DNA of 14,222 nt from CBDDKW01 sp965230425. Lineage in GTDB: Bacteria; Pseudomonadota; Gammaproteobacteria; UBA1113. The DNA lies in NCBI GenBank assembly GCA_965230425.1, contig CBDDKW010000016.1, forward strand, positions 1-14,222. The letters run 5' to 3'. The translations under genes were made by a program, and so were the position numbers. Of the stretch, positions 1 to 4,812 are shown piece after piece. The notes beneath the pieces are model-generated. The model worked only from the letters and a program-made list of their open reading frames with translations, was not told the DNA's origin and searched no databases. How positions within the stretch are numbered: position 1 is the stretch's first letter; each line of letters begins with the position of its first letter.

Positions 1-836
1 TGTCTTTTATGGTTGGATTAATCCGATCAGCCACATCGGCAGGCGCTAAGTGCAAACCGCCCATAATTAAATGGATATTTTCTAAGCCAGTCAAGTTTTT
101 GCGTAATTAGCCGCATTAATCACACCAGTATGGCCGCAGGCAGTTAATACGCATAAACCCTTATCTTGCATATTAAAAATCAAAATACGCTCATCAATAA
201 CAGTACTTGCGGGCTGCCATTGATTATTAAAATGTCGACATTCGCCGGGTGAGCCTTGCTCATAGCTTGTCTGTCTTGGTACTTCTCCGCTAATCAACAT
301 GTGGTCAGTTAATAATGATAAGGGTTCTCTTGCTTCTATAATTTTACCGCCATGCTGATTAATATCTTCATTAGTTAAATTATAACTGCACGATATTAGT
401 TTATCCTCCCCCCACCCTCGAGGTAGAAAAAGCTCAGGATGCGAATAAACAGGTAATCCTGTTTGCCAATAGCATCTAGTACACTCAATGTACCCCCATA
501 GTGGTCATAATGACCATGGGACAAAATGATAGCTTCCACTTCAGTCAGATCGACGCCCATACGTTTTGCATTATCAACCACAAGCCCCTCATCAGGCCCT
601 GTATCAAACAATATAGTGCTTGTTTCATCTCCATGGTGTAAACGAATAAATAAAGACAAGCCATTACAGGCACGACAAAAATCAGCACCACAATAGTGTT
701 CTCGCTTTAATACAGAAATACGGTATTGAGATTCATTCCAACGTAGATCAGGATGGCTATTAGTAAACGGATCAGAGACATTGTCCATGAGGGCAATGAT
801 TTCTAGTCTATCAATTTCTTGTAATGTTAAGGGCAT
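1..836 (-). pseudogene. Frameshifted MBL-fold metallohydrolase (COG1237-like), partial
   Basis: The gene starts at ATG 836 behind an AAGG ribosome binding site and encodes a metallo-beta-lactamase-fold hydrolase. The metal-binding signature HGHYDH is at residues 107-112, after FDTGPDEG (residues 87-94). The overall sequence resembles the family named after 7,8-dihydropterin-6-methyl-aminobenzene ribofuranosyl phosphate synthase (COG1237). The frame breaks near 462-464, where a sense-strand AAA run appears to have lost one A; frame 1 then reads to a stop at 396. The second frame continues with good homology-like sequence (GLPVYSHPELFLPRGWGEDK, later the ACGHTG histidine motif) down to about 96-100. 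There a second A run is one base short and the reading moves to a third frame (LTGLENIHLIMGGLHLAP) that leaves the window. It is either a decayed gene or a gene with two homopolymer sequencing errors. The substrate cannot be told. Confidence 0.85.
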
Positions 837-1289
837 TTAAAATACCTTACCTGGCTTAGTGTGTAATCACTTATCATAATTAGTAAAATACTCTTTTTTT
901 TACAGGTAGTGTTAAAAATAACAGAATAGCAATGTTAACATAAAGTGACTAATGGTATCATTGAAATTATGGATACCTAAAAGATATAAATTATGATCTG
1001 TTACCGCACTTACTCTCGCAGTATTCTCAGATAGTTGGAACAACCTGTTTCAGTAGATTACCCCCTATGTAATATTCGAATCTTGAACATACTAAACATG
1101 CGAAACGATCATTCTGATGTAATTTATTGAAAATGTTCACCTTTTATAAAATTATGTTAATTTTTTCAAGCAATTGAAATTTAGTAACAAAGCAATTCCA
1201 AATTATTGCCTGCCACAACAAAAAATATTACAATAAACATAAATTAAAAATCTAAAATATCCGTATTTACTGAGAAATGTCGGGCATGG

Positions 1290-1318
1290 TTGTATATTAT
1301 TCTTTTATAGTATATAAT
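1290..1318 (+). promoter_or_regulatory. Sigma70-like promoter candidate
   Basis: TTGTAT (1290-1295) and a perfect TATAAT (1313-1318) are separated by exactly 17 bp on the plus strand. The -35 matches the consensus at only three positions, and the region is AT-rich, so chance is a real alternative. Transcription would start near 1325, at the beginning of a structured GC-rich segment and 165 bp before the small antitoxin-like gene. Confidence 0.3.
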
Positions 1319-1324
1319 TTTTAG

Positions 1325-1385
1325 TATCCAAACCCGCCACGCCTCTCAATGATGCGGACCTCGGCAGGTTACTCAAATATGGATA
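1325..1385. repeat. GC-rich structured segment, possible palindromic element or small RNA
   Basis: About 60 bp, clearly richer in GC than the surrounding AT-rich sequence, is bracketed by the inverted pair TATCCA (1325-1330) and TGGATA (1380-1385). Inside it, AACC pairs with GGTT and GCC with GGC, giving an interrupted stem. No coding reading is convincing. It may be a degraded dispersed repeat or a small structured transcript behind the promoter-like sequence at 1290-1318. Confidence 0.3.
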
Positions 1386-1471
1386 GCAAAAAAGCCTAAC
1401 CCCTAAAAATCTAACTCGACAAATATAACTGATGTGCAATAATAGTAAAAAACTCATATTTAACTTCAATC

Positions 1472-1480
1472 TGTTATAAT
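1472..1480 (+). promoter_or_regulatory. Extended -10 element of the antitoxin-like gene
   Basis: The plus strand reads TGTTATAAT, an extended -10 (TGn followed by a perfect TATAAT at 1475-1480). No good -35 is visible, which extended -10 promoters tolerate. The normal start distance of about 6-9 nt would place the 5' end of the RNA at or just before the ATG at 1490. The message would then be leaderless, which fits the absence of any Shine-Dalgarno sequence before this ATG. Confidence 0.45.
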
Positions 1481-1489
1481 TGTATATAT

Positions 1490-1654
1490 ATGAAACGTAA
1501 ACCACTAAGCCAGACAAACCCTTACTTAAGAGATCCTAAGACACGGGAGAAATTTATTGACATATCAGTTAAAACTTCTTCTGCTGTAGAAGGCATATAT
1601 GTTGATCTCACAAGTAAATCTTCAAAAAAATCTAGTTCTAAGAACCATTCTTAG
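1490..1654 (+). CDS. Small Fic-antitoxin-like protein (SxxxEG motif)
   Basis: A 54-residue basic protein (MKRKPLSQTNPYL...) that ends in a Ser/Lys-rich tail. Residues 30-35 read SSAVEG, which fits the inhibitory motif [S/T]xxxE[G/N]. In Fic systems this motif lies on a helix whose glutamate blocks ATP gamma-phosphate positioning in the Fic active site. In class I systems such as VbhA/VbhT the motif is carried by a separate small protein. Here the neighbouring Fic protein has no such motif of its own, so this protein is the obvious trans inhibitor. The two genes converge and overlap by 17 bp (1638-1654), unlike the usual upstream same-strand antitoxin. ATG 1490 is the first Met in frame and has no ribosome binding site, only the extended -10 at 1472-1480. 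The conserved-looking N-terminus (PLSQTNPYLRDPKTRE) suggests a real family, which I cannot name with certainty. Confidence 0.72.
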   Translation: MKRKPLSQTNPYLRDPKTREKFIDISVKTSSAVEGIYVDLTSKSSKKSSSKNHS

Positions 1655-2297
1655 TCATTTTTACAATATCAGAAAAAATGATCTGCATGGGCTTATAGTT
1701 TTTACCTAGCCCTTCTCTTATTGCACTAAAGTAGCTTTCTTGTTGATTACATTCTTCAATCAATGAATAATTCAAAGGCGGATAATCAGCTTGCATCGCC
1801 ATTAAAGACGTAAGAAGTCTTCCAATTCTTCCATTTCCTTCTCTAAACGGGTGTATGAGTATAAACTCCACATGTACTATCGAAAGCGCCTCAATAAGCT
1901 CTACTTCATGCATATCTTTGCATGGCGTATAAACTGATAAAATTTTTTCCTCAAAATGACTCATAAGCTTAGGAATCAAGTAAGCTGCAGCAAAGGAAAA
2001 ATTACCTTTTGATATATTTACATTTCGATATTTGCCAGCCCAATAATATAGCTTGCTTAACCAAATCCGGTGCATAGTACAAACATCATTTGATGAAAAT
2101 CGATACTCCGAGTCAAATTTATCTAGTATGATTTTATGCGCTCTTTTTAGCGCTTTCGTTTCAAGCACCTCCATCTCACCAGAATCAATTATACCTAATT
2201 TATTCTTAAGTACAGTATCATTTGACTCTGGCTCATACTCTTCATGTGTACTTGTTTTATATTTTTCAAGTTCATGTGATTTCATAAATTTTCTCAT
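1638..2297 (-). CDS. fic: Fic-domain AMP-transferase (class I type toxin)
   Basis: A Fic (filamentation induced by cAMP) protein of 219 residues. These enzymes transfer AMP, or another phosphate-containing group, onto hydroxyl side chains of target proteins. The catalytic loop HPFREGNGRIGR (residues 149-160) matches HPFx[D/E]GNGRxxR completely, including the catalytic His, the anion-binding GNG and the distal Arg. The flap (KGNFSFAAAYLIP) and the helices around MHRIWLSKLYYWAGKYR precede it. The N-terminal segment LKNKLGI is typical of short cell-filamentation-type Fic proteins. No [S/T]xxxE[G/N] motif occurs in the protein, so it should need an inhibitor in trans, which the gene at 1490-1654 supplies. 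I chose ATG 2297. ATG 2285 has a slightly better GAG ribosome site, and TTG 2318 lies inside an inverted repeat. The stop codon lies inside the convergent antitoxin-like gene. Confidence 0.88.
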   Translation of the reverse strand: MRKFMKSHELEKYKTSTHEEYEPESNDTVLKNKLGIIDSGEMEVLETKALKRAHKIILDKFDSEYRFSSNDVCTMHRIWLSKLYYWAGKYRNVNISKGNFSFAAAYLIPKLMSHFEEKILSVYTPCKDMHEVELIEALSIVHVEFILIHPFREGNGRIGRLLTSLMAMQADYPPLNYSLIEECNQQESYFSAIREGLGKNYKPMQIIFSDIVKMTKNGS

Positions 2298-2305
2298 AGG
2301 TATCA

Positions 2306-2339
2306 CTTGGCGTGCCAAGCAGCAACTTATACGCCAAGC
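2306..2339 (-). promoter_or_regulatory. Inverted repeat upstream of fic, operator candidate
   Basis: CTTGGC (2306-2311) and GCCAAG (2314-2319) form a perfect 6-bp inverted repeat with a 2-bp centre. Its near edge is 8 bp upstream of the fic ATG. GCCAAGC (2314-2320) recurs at 2333-2339. Placement next to a toxin start suggests a repressor or autoregulation site, but no regulator with a DNA-binding domain is encoded beside it. This is inference from position only. Confidence 0.3.
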
Positions 2340-2400
2340 AAATCTTTAATGCACGCAGTTTAACTGTTTTACTGTAAACATAGCAATTCATACATTAAAA

Positions 2401-2478
2401 GTAGTCCCTGCGGCGTCCAAATCGGCTGTCCTGCCGATTTGTCGAACTCCCGTCGGGAGTCCTCATCTTCCGGCGCTT
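2401..2478. repeat. Palindromic element beside tRNA-Arg, related to the T-loop insert
   Basis: Two adjacent hairpins are visible: AAATCGGC/GCCGATTT with a 6-nt loop (2419-2440) and ACTCCC/GGGAGT with a 3-nt loop (2446-2460). The stretch at about 2411-2445, including the first hairpin, is nearly identical to part of the 75-bp insert found in each extra tRNA-Ser copy. After the hairpin comes TCGAACTCCCG, which also occurs in the T-arm of the neighbouring tRNA-Arg. This may therefore be an insertion product containing a tRNA-Arg fragment, or simply the next arm of the element. Confidence 0.65.
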
Positions 2479-2512
2479 AAAAAAAAAAGCTCATCTTGCG
2501 ATGAGCTTTTTT
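2479..2512 (-). terminator. Intrinsic terminator after the tRNA-Arg
   Basis: A perfect 7-bp stem (GCTCATC 2489-2495, GATGAGC 2500-2506) with a TTGC loop is flanked by ten A on the left and six T on the right. It can act in either direction. On the minus strand it lies 6 bp downstream of the tRNA-Arg 3' end and has a ten-base U tract. Confidence 0.9.
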
Positions 2513-2518
2513 GTTTAA

Positions 2519-2595
2519 TGGCGCGCCCGGAGAGATTCGAACTCCCGACCGCCTGGTTCGTAGCCAGGTACTCTATCCAGCTGAGCTACGGGCGC
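2519..2595 (-). tRNA. tRNA-Arg(ACG)
   Basis: A complete 77-nt tRNA with encoded CCA. Acceptor GCGCCCG pairs with CGGGCGC, the discriminator base is G, and the anticodon stem CCTGG/CCAGG encloses loop CTACGAA. Anticodon ACG (A34 normally edited to inosine) reads arginine CGN codons. The T-arm contains the usual TTCGAA. It lies 18 bp downstream of tRNA-Ser(GCT) on the same strand, matching the serV-argV order of enterobacteria, and is followed directly by a strong terminator. Confidence 0.97.
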
Positions 2596-2613
2596 GTTGT
2601 CTTGCTATTTTGG

Positions 2614-2706
2614 TGGCGGAGAGGGAGGGATTCGAACCCTCGATGGAGCTATTAACCCCATACTCCCTTAGCAGGGGAGCGCCTTCAGCCACTCGGCCAC
2701 CTCTCC
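2614..2706 (-). tRNA. tRNA-Ser(GCT)
   Basis: A complete 93-nt class II tRNA with encoded CCA. Acceptor GGAGAGG pairs with CCTCTCC, anticodon stem CTCCC/GGGAG encloses loop CTGCTAA, and the anticodon GCT reads AGC/AGU. The long variable arm and intact T-arm (GGTTCGAATCC) are as expected. It is the only intact serine copy in the window and the one furthest downstream in a four-copy array. A TATATT -10-like sequence lies 9 bp upstream (2716-2721) with no clear -35; that upstream flank is part of the repeated unit. Confidence 0.97.
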
Positions 2707-2785
2707 TAAATTTTTAATATATTTTCTATTTTCCTTTTTTCTACCTTTTACCAAGCCAAGCGCCATTGAGGCACTTGGCTTGCTT

Positions 2786-2945
2786 GAGAGGGAGGGATTG
2801 ATTCGGGCCATCCATGGCCCTCACCCCTGCGGGGCGCCTTCGGCGTCCAAATCGGCTATCCTGCCGATTTGTCGACCCTCGATGGAGCTATTAACCCCAT
2901 ACTCCCTTAGCAGGGGAGCGCCTTCAGCCACTCGGCCACCTCTCC
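2786..2945 (-). pseudogene. tRNA-Ser copy interrupted in the T-loop (copy nearest intact gene)
   Basis: On the minus strand, nt 1-71 of tRNA-Ser (2945-2875) match the intact gene exactly. The T-loop CGA is replaced by a 75-bp insert (2800-2874). The T-stem and acceptor 3' side then resume for 14 nt (2799-2786: AATCCCTCCCTCTC) before diverging into AAGC instead of CGCCA. The final acceptor base and the CCA are lost. The insert contains four hairpins in a row: GGGCCAT/ATGGCCC (2805-2820), CCCC/GGGG, CGCC/GGCG and AAATCGGC/GCCGATTT (2849-2870). It should not give a normal tRNA unless the insert is removed. Confidence 0.9.
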
Positions 2946-3024
2946 TAAATTTTTAATATATTTTCTATTTTCCTTTTTTCTACCTTTTACCAAGCCAAGC
3001 ACCATTGAGGCACTTGGCTTGCTT

Positions 3025-3184
3025 GAGAGGGAGGGATTGATTCGGGCCATCCATGGCCCTCACCCCTTCGGGGCGCCTTCGGCGTCCAAATCGGCAATCC
3101 TGCCGATTTGTCGACCCTCGATGGAGCTATTAACCCCATACTCCCTTAGCAGGGGAGCGCCTTCAGCCACTCGGCCACCTCTCC
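3025..3184 (-). pseudogene. tRNA-Ser copy interrupted in the T-loop (middle copy)
   Basis: This is the same structure as the copy at 2786-2945, shifted by exactly 239 bp. The 71-nt tRNA 5' part is 3114-3184, the 75-bp insert 3039-3113 and the 14-nt 3' part 3025-3038. The insert differs from the first copy only in a hairpin loop (CCCCTTCGGGG for CCCCTGCGGGG) and in one base of the AAATCGGC hairpin loop. Confidence 0.9.
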
Positions 3185-3263
3185 TAAATTTTTAATATAT
3201 TTTCTATTTTCCTTTTTTCTACCTTTTACCAAGCCAAGCACCATTGAGGCACTTGGCTTGCTT

Positions 3264-3423
3264 GAGAGGGAGGGATTGATTCGGGCCATCCATGGCCCTC
3301 ACCCCTTCGGGGCGCCTTCGGCGTCCAAATCGGCAATCCTGCCGATTTGTCGACCCTCGATGGAGCTATTAACCCCATACTCCCTTAGCAGGGGAGCGCC
3401 TTCAGCCACTCGGCCACCTCTCC
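3264..3423 (-). pseudogene. tRNA-Ser copy interrupted in the T-loop (outermost copy)
   Basis: Third interrupted copy: tRNA 5' part 3353-3423, insert 3278-3352, 3' part 3264-3277. Its sequence looks identical to the middle copy. Unlike the others, its upstream flank is not the AT-rich repeat flank but unrelated sequence leading into the next repeat family. The array therefore ends exactly at the tRNA 5' end. Confidence 0.9.
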
Positions 3424-3435
3424 ATTCAATAACTT

Positions 3436-3679
3436 CGTCTTTTGCACTGTAGCTTTGTTGGCCAGGGCTTTGAAATCAGTCATTTACTCCCATGTAAACT
3501 CCCTCTTCCAAAGCCCTGGCCGCCTCGCTACAGCACAAAATACTCGTTCTTGAAACCTTAACCGTCTTTTGCACCATACTTTCGTTGCAAAGCTTTGAAA
3601 TCAGTCATTTACTCTCATGTAAACTCTCTCTTCCAAAGCCCTGGCCGCCTCGCTACAGCACAAAACACTCGTTCTTGAA
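3436..3679. repeat. Two tandem copies of a long palindromic repeat
   Basis: Copy 1 (3436-3554) and copy 2 (3563-3679) are similar over about 118 bp, with a period near 127 bp. Copy 1 folds on itself. GGCCAGGGCTTTG (3460-3472) is perfectly complementary to CAAAGCCCTGGCC (3509-3521), with TTTAC/GTAAA in the loop. The outer arms TTTTGCACTGTAGC and GCTACAGCACAAAA pair with two mismatches. In copy 2 the left arm is changed (GCAAAGCTTTG) while the right arm is kept, so that hairpin is partly lost. No coding frame is convincing. It behaves like a non-autonomous dispersed palindrome. Confidence 0.85.
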
Positions 3680-3722
3680 CTTCGATAGCTTCATTCAAGA
3701 ACTGTAATATAAAAACGAGGCG
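3646..3722. repeat. Nested inverted repeat at the edge of the palindromic repeat
   Basis: GTTCTTGAA (3671-3679) pairs perfectly with TTCAAGAAC (3694-3702) across a 14-nt loop. The outer heptamers CGCCTCG (3646-3652) and CGAGGCG (3716-3722) are also complementary. The inner arm is the end of the second palindromic repeat copy, so this may mark its true boundary. Confidence 0.6.
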
Positions 3723-3792
3723 AGAGTATATCACCAAGGGTTTATGAATTTAAAGAAAAATTTACAGAAATAATGAAGTTCGTGGTGATTAT

Positions 3793-3819
3793 TCTAGAGG
3801 CTTAGGTTAAGCCTCTAGA
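3793..3819 (-). terminator. 12-bp hairpin downstream of csrA
   Basis: TCTAGAGGCTTA (3793-3804) and TAAGCCTCTAGA (3808-3819) form a perfect 12-bp stem with a 3-nt loop, 53 bp beyond the csrA stop. There is no proper T tract on either side (AATAATC follows on the minus strand). It is either a weak terminator or an RNA 3'-end stabiliser. Nothing else is recognisable between 3723 and 3872. Confidence 0.5.
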
Positions 3820-3872
3820 TCGTCTTGGAAAATGATAGATTATGAACAAATATTAGACATGTATAACTGATG

Positions 3873-4094
3873 TTACTTCTCAGCATCTGGATCAGCAGCT
3901 TCCGCAGGTTGGCTGGCGCTGCCGCCTTCTTTTTCCTGCTGAATGCGCATGTATATTTCTTCACGATGGACTGAGACTTCTTTAGGTGCATTAACGCCAA
4001 TCCGAACTTGATTGCCTTTAACCCCTAGAACTGTCACTGTTACATCATCTCCGATGATGAGGGTTTCCCCAACACGCCGTGTCAAAATAAGCAT
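3873..4094 (-). CDS. csrA: CsrA/RsmA carbon storage regulator
   Basis: A 73-residue RNA-binding dimer that binds GGA motifs in mRNA leaders and alters translation or stability. It globally controls carbon metabolism, motility, biofilm and, in pathogens, virulence phases. The canonical start MLILTRRVGETL, the core VTVLGVKGNQVRIGVNAP and the RNA-binding region VSVHREEIY are all intact. The C-terminal tail is longer than the 61-residue E. coli protein and is rich in Ala, Pro, Glu and Asp. ATG 4094 has an excellent AAGGAGG site 7 nt upstream. It lies 202 bp after lysC on the same strand, so it probably has its own promoter, and it precedes the tRNA-Ser/tRNA-Arg pair as in E. coli. Confidence 0.97.
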   Translation of the reverse strand: MLILTRRVGETLIIGDDVTVTVLGVKGNQVRIGVNAPKEVSVHREEIYMRIQQEKEGGSASQPAEAADPDAEK

Positions 4095-4101
4095 TCTTAA
4101 A

Positions 4102-4118
4102 CCTCCTTTTGCTCCTTT
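4102..4118 (-). promoter_or_regulatory. csrA ribosome binding site with two AAAGGA motifs
   Basis: The leader contains AAAGGA twice (4113-4118 and 4104-4109) at 9-nt spacing. The second is part of the Shine-Dalgarno AAGGAGG. Both match the ANGGA core of CsrA sites. CsrA is known to repress its own translation in E. coli by binding such sites, so autoregulation is a reasonable inference here. Confidence 0.5.
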
Positions 4119-4296
4119 GCACCTTACTGGTACATGGCACTGTTTTTTTATATATAACGTACTGTGTAAAAAATAACCTTATGCGAAGTATAGTGGTATT
4201 TTATTAACGGAAGATTAAGAATAGACAATTTTATGCATTTTTTTAAAAATATTACTATATTCTAACCTAATCCTTGCTTGGTTGTAGCAAATTTCC

Positions 4297-4812
4297 TTAT
4301 TTATCAACCACTATTGGATCAAATTCCTCTAATGGCTCCGCATCTAAACCAAAGCCTGAATGTAAGGCGCGTACGCCTAACTCCAGGTATTTTTCTTCTA
4401 TGACCACTGAAACCTTAATTTCTGAGGTTGCAATGAGTTGGATATTGATCCCTTCGCTACCGAGGATCGTAAACATGGTGCTCGCAATCCCCGAATGGGA
4501 GCGCATGCCCACACCGACCAGTGATATTTTTGCTATTTTTGTATCACCTTGAACTTTCTCAGCCCCTAAATCTTCTGCAATTTTATTCAACATGTCAAAG
4601 GCTTTCGTGTAATCATCTCTATGTACAGTAAAGGTAAAGTCAGTTTTACCCTCTTCTGAGGTATTCTGGATAATAATATCAATATCGATATTGGCTGCGC
4701 CAATAGGGCCAATTATCTTTGAGGCTATTCCGGGGGTATCAGGCACGCCCATAATGGTTAGCTTCGCTTCACTCTTATTAAACGCAATACCAGAAACAAC
4801 AGGCTGTTCCAT
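4297..4812 (-). CDS. Possible in-frame LysC beta subunit (ACT domains only)
   Basis: Met247 of LysC (ATG 4810-4812) is preceded by GAGGA at an ideal distance (GAGG, 8 nt, ATG), a better site than the one before the full-length start. Translation from here would give a 171-residue protein made of both ACT domains. Bacillus subtilis aspartokinase II and the Corynebacterium glutamicum enzyme are known to be alpha2beta2, with a beta subunit made from just such an internal in-frame start. Whether this site is used here is unproven. Confidence 0.4.
   Translation of the reverse strand: MEQPVVSGIAFNKSEAKLTIMGVPDTPGIASKIIGPIGAANIDIDIIIQNTSEEGKTDFTFTVHRDDYTKAFDMLNKIAEDLGAEKVQGDTKIAKISLVGVGMRSHSGIASTMFTILGSEGINIQLIATSEIKVSVVIEEKYLELGVRALHSGFGLDAEPLEEFDPIVVDK

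Larger units (their letters stand above)
837..1489. other. AT-rich intergenic region without a convincing gene
   Basis: No open frame here looks like a protein. The sequence is very AT-rich apart from a GC-rich island at about 1331-1370. A short hairpin is possible at 954-977 (GGTATC/GATACC). A promoter-like sequence and a structured segment at 1290-1385 are listed separately, as is the extended -10 just before the small antitoxin-like gene. Confidence 0.6.
2636..3423 (-). repeat. Tandem array of 239-bp units carrying tRNA-Ser
   Basis: Three complete 239-bp units (2636-2874, 2875-3113, 3114-3352) are followed by a 71-bp partial unit (3353-3423). Each unit holds the first 71 nt of tRNA-Ser, its AT-rich 5' flank, a hairpin formed by CCAAGCC...GGCTTG, the 14-nt tRNA 3' fragment and the 75-bp hairpin-rich insert. 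By eye the last two full units are identical. The first differs at three positions (2762, 2829, 2857), so the expansion looks recent or is being homogenised. Confidence 0.95.

Noticed and set aside
1305..1517. Minus-strand 70-residue open frame
   Set aside because: It covers the GC-rich structured segment and low-complexity AT sequence, has no recognisable domain or ribosome site, and overlaps the start of the antitoxin-like gene.
2511..2717. Plus-strand open frame (EIRTPDRL..., EGFEPSMELL...)
   Set aside because: It runs antisense across tRNA-Arg and tRNA-Ser. Such frames are a familiar false gene product of tRNA loci.
2636..3423. CRISPR array
   Set aside because: The repeats are 239 bp and directly contiguous, without unique spacers, and contain tRNA sequence. 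No cas gene is nearby.
3258..3452. Plus-strand open frame over the repeat array
   Set aside because: It lies inside the 239-bp tRNA-Ser repeat and contains the same antisense-tRNA peptide. It has no ribosome site or independent support.
3815..4000. Minus-strand 61-residue open frame overlapping csrA
   Set aside because: It is an out-of-frame shadow of csrA and its 3' flank. The csrA frame is unmistakable.
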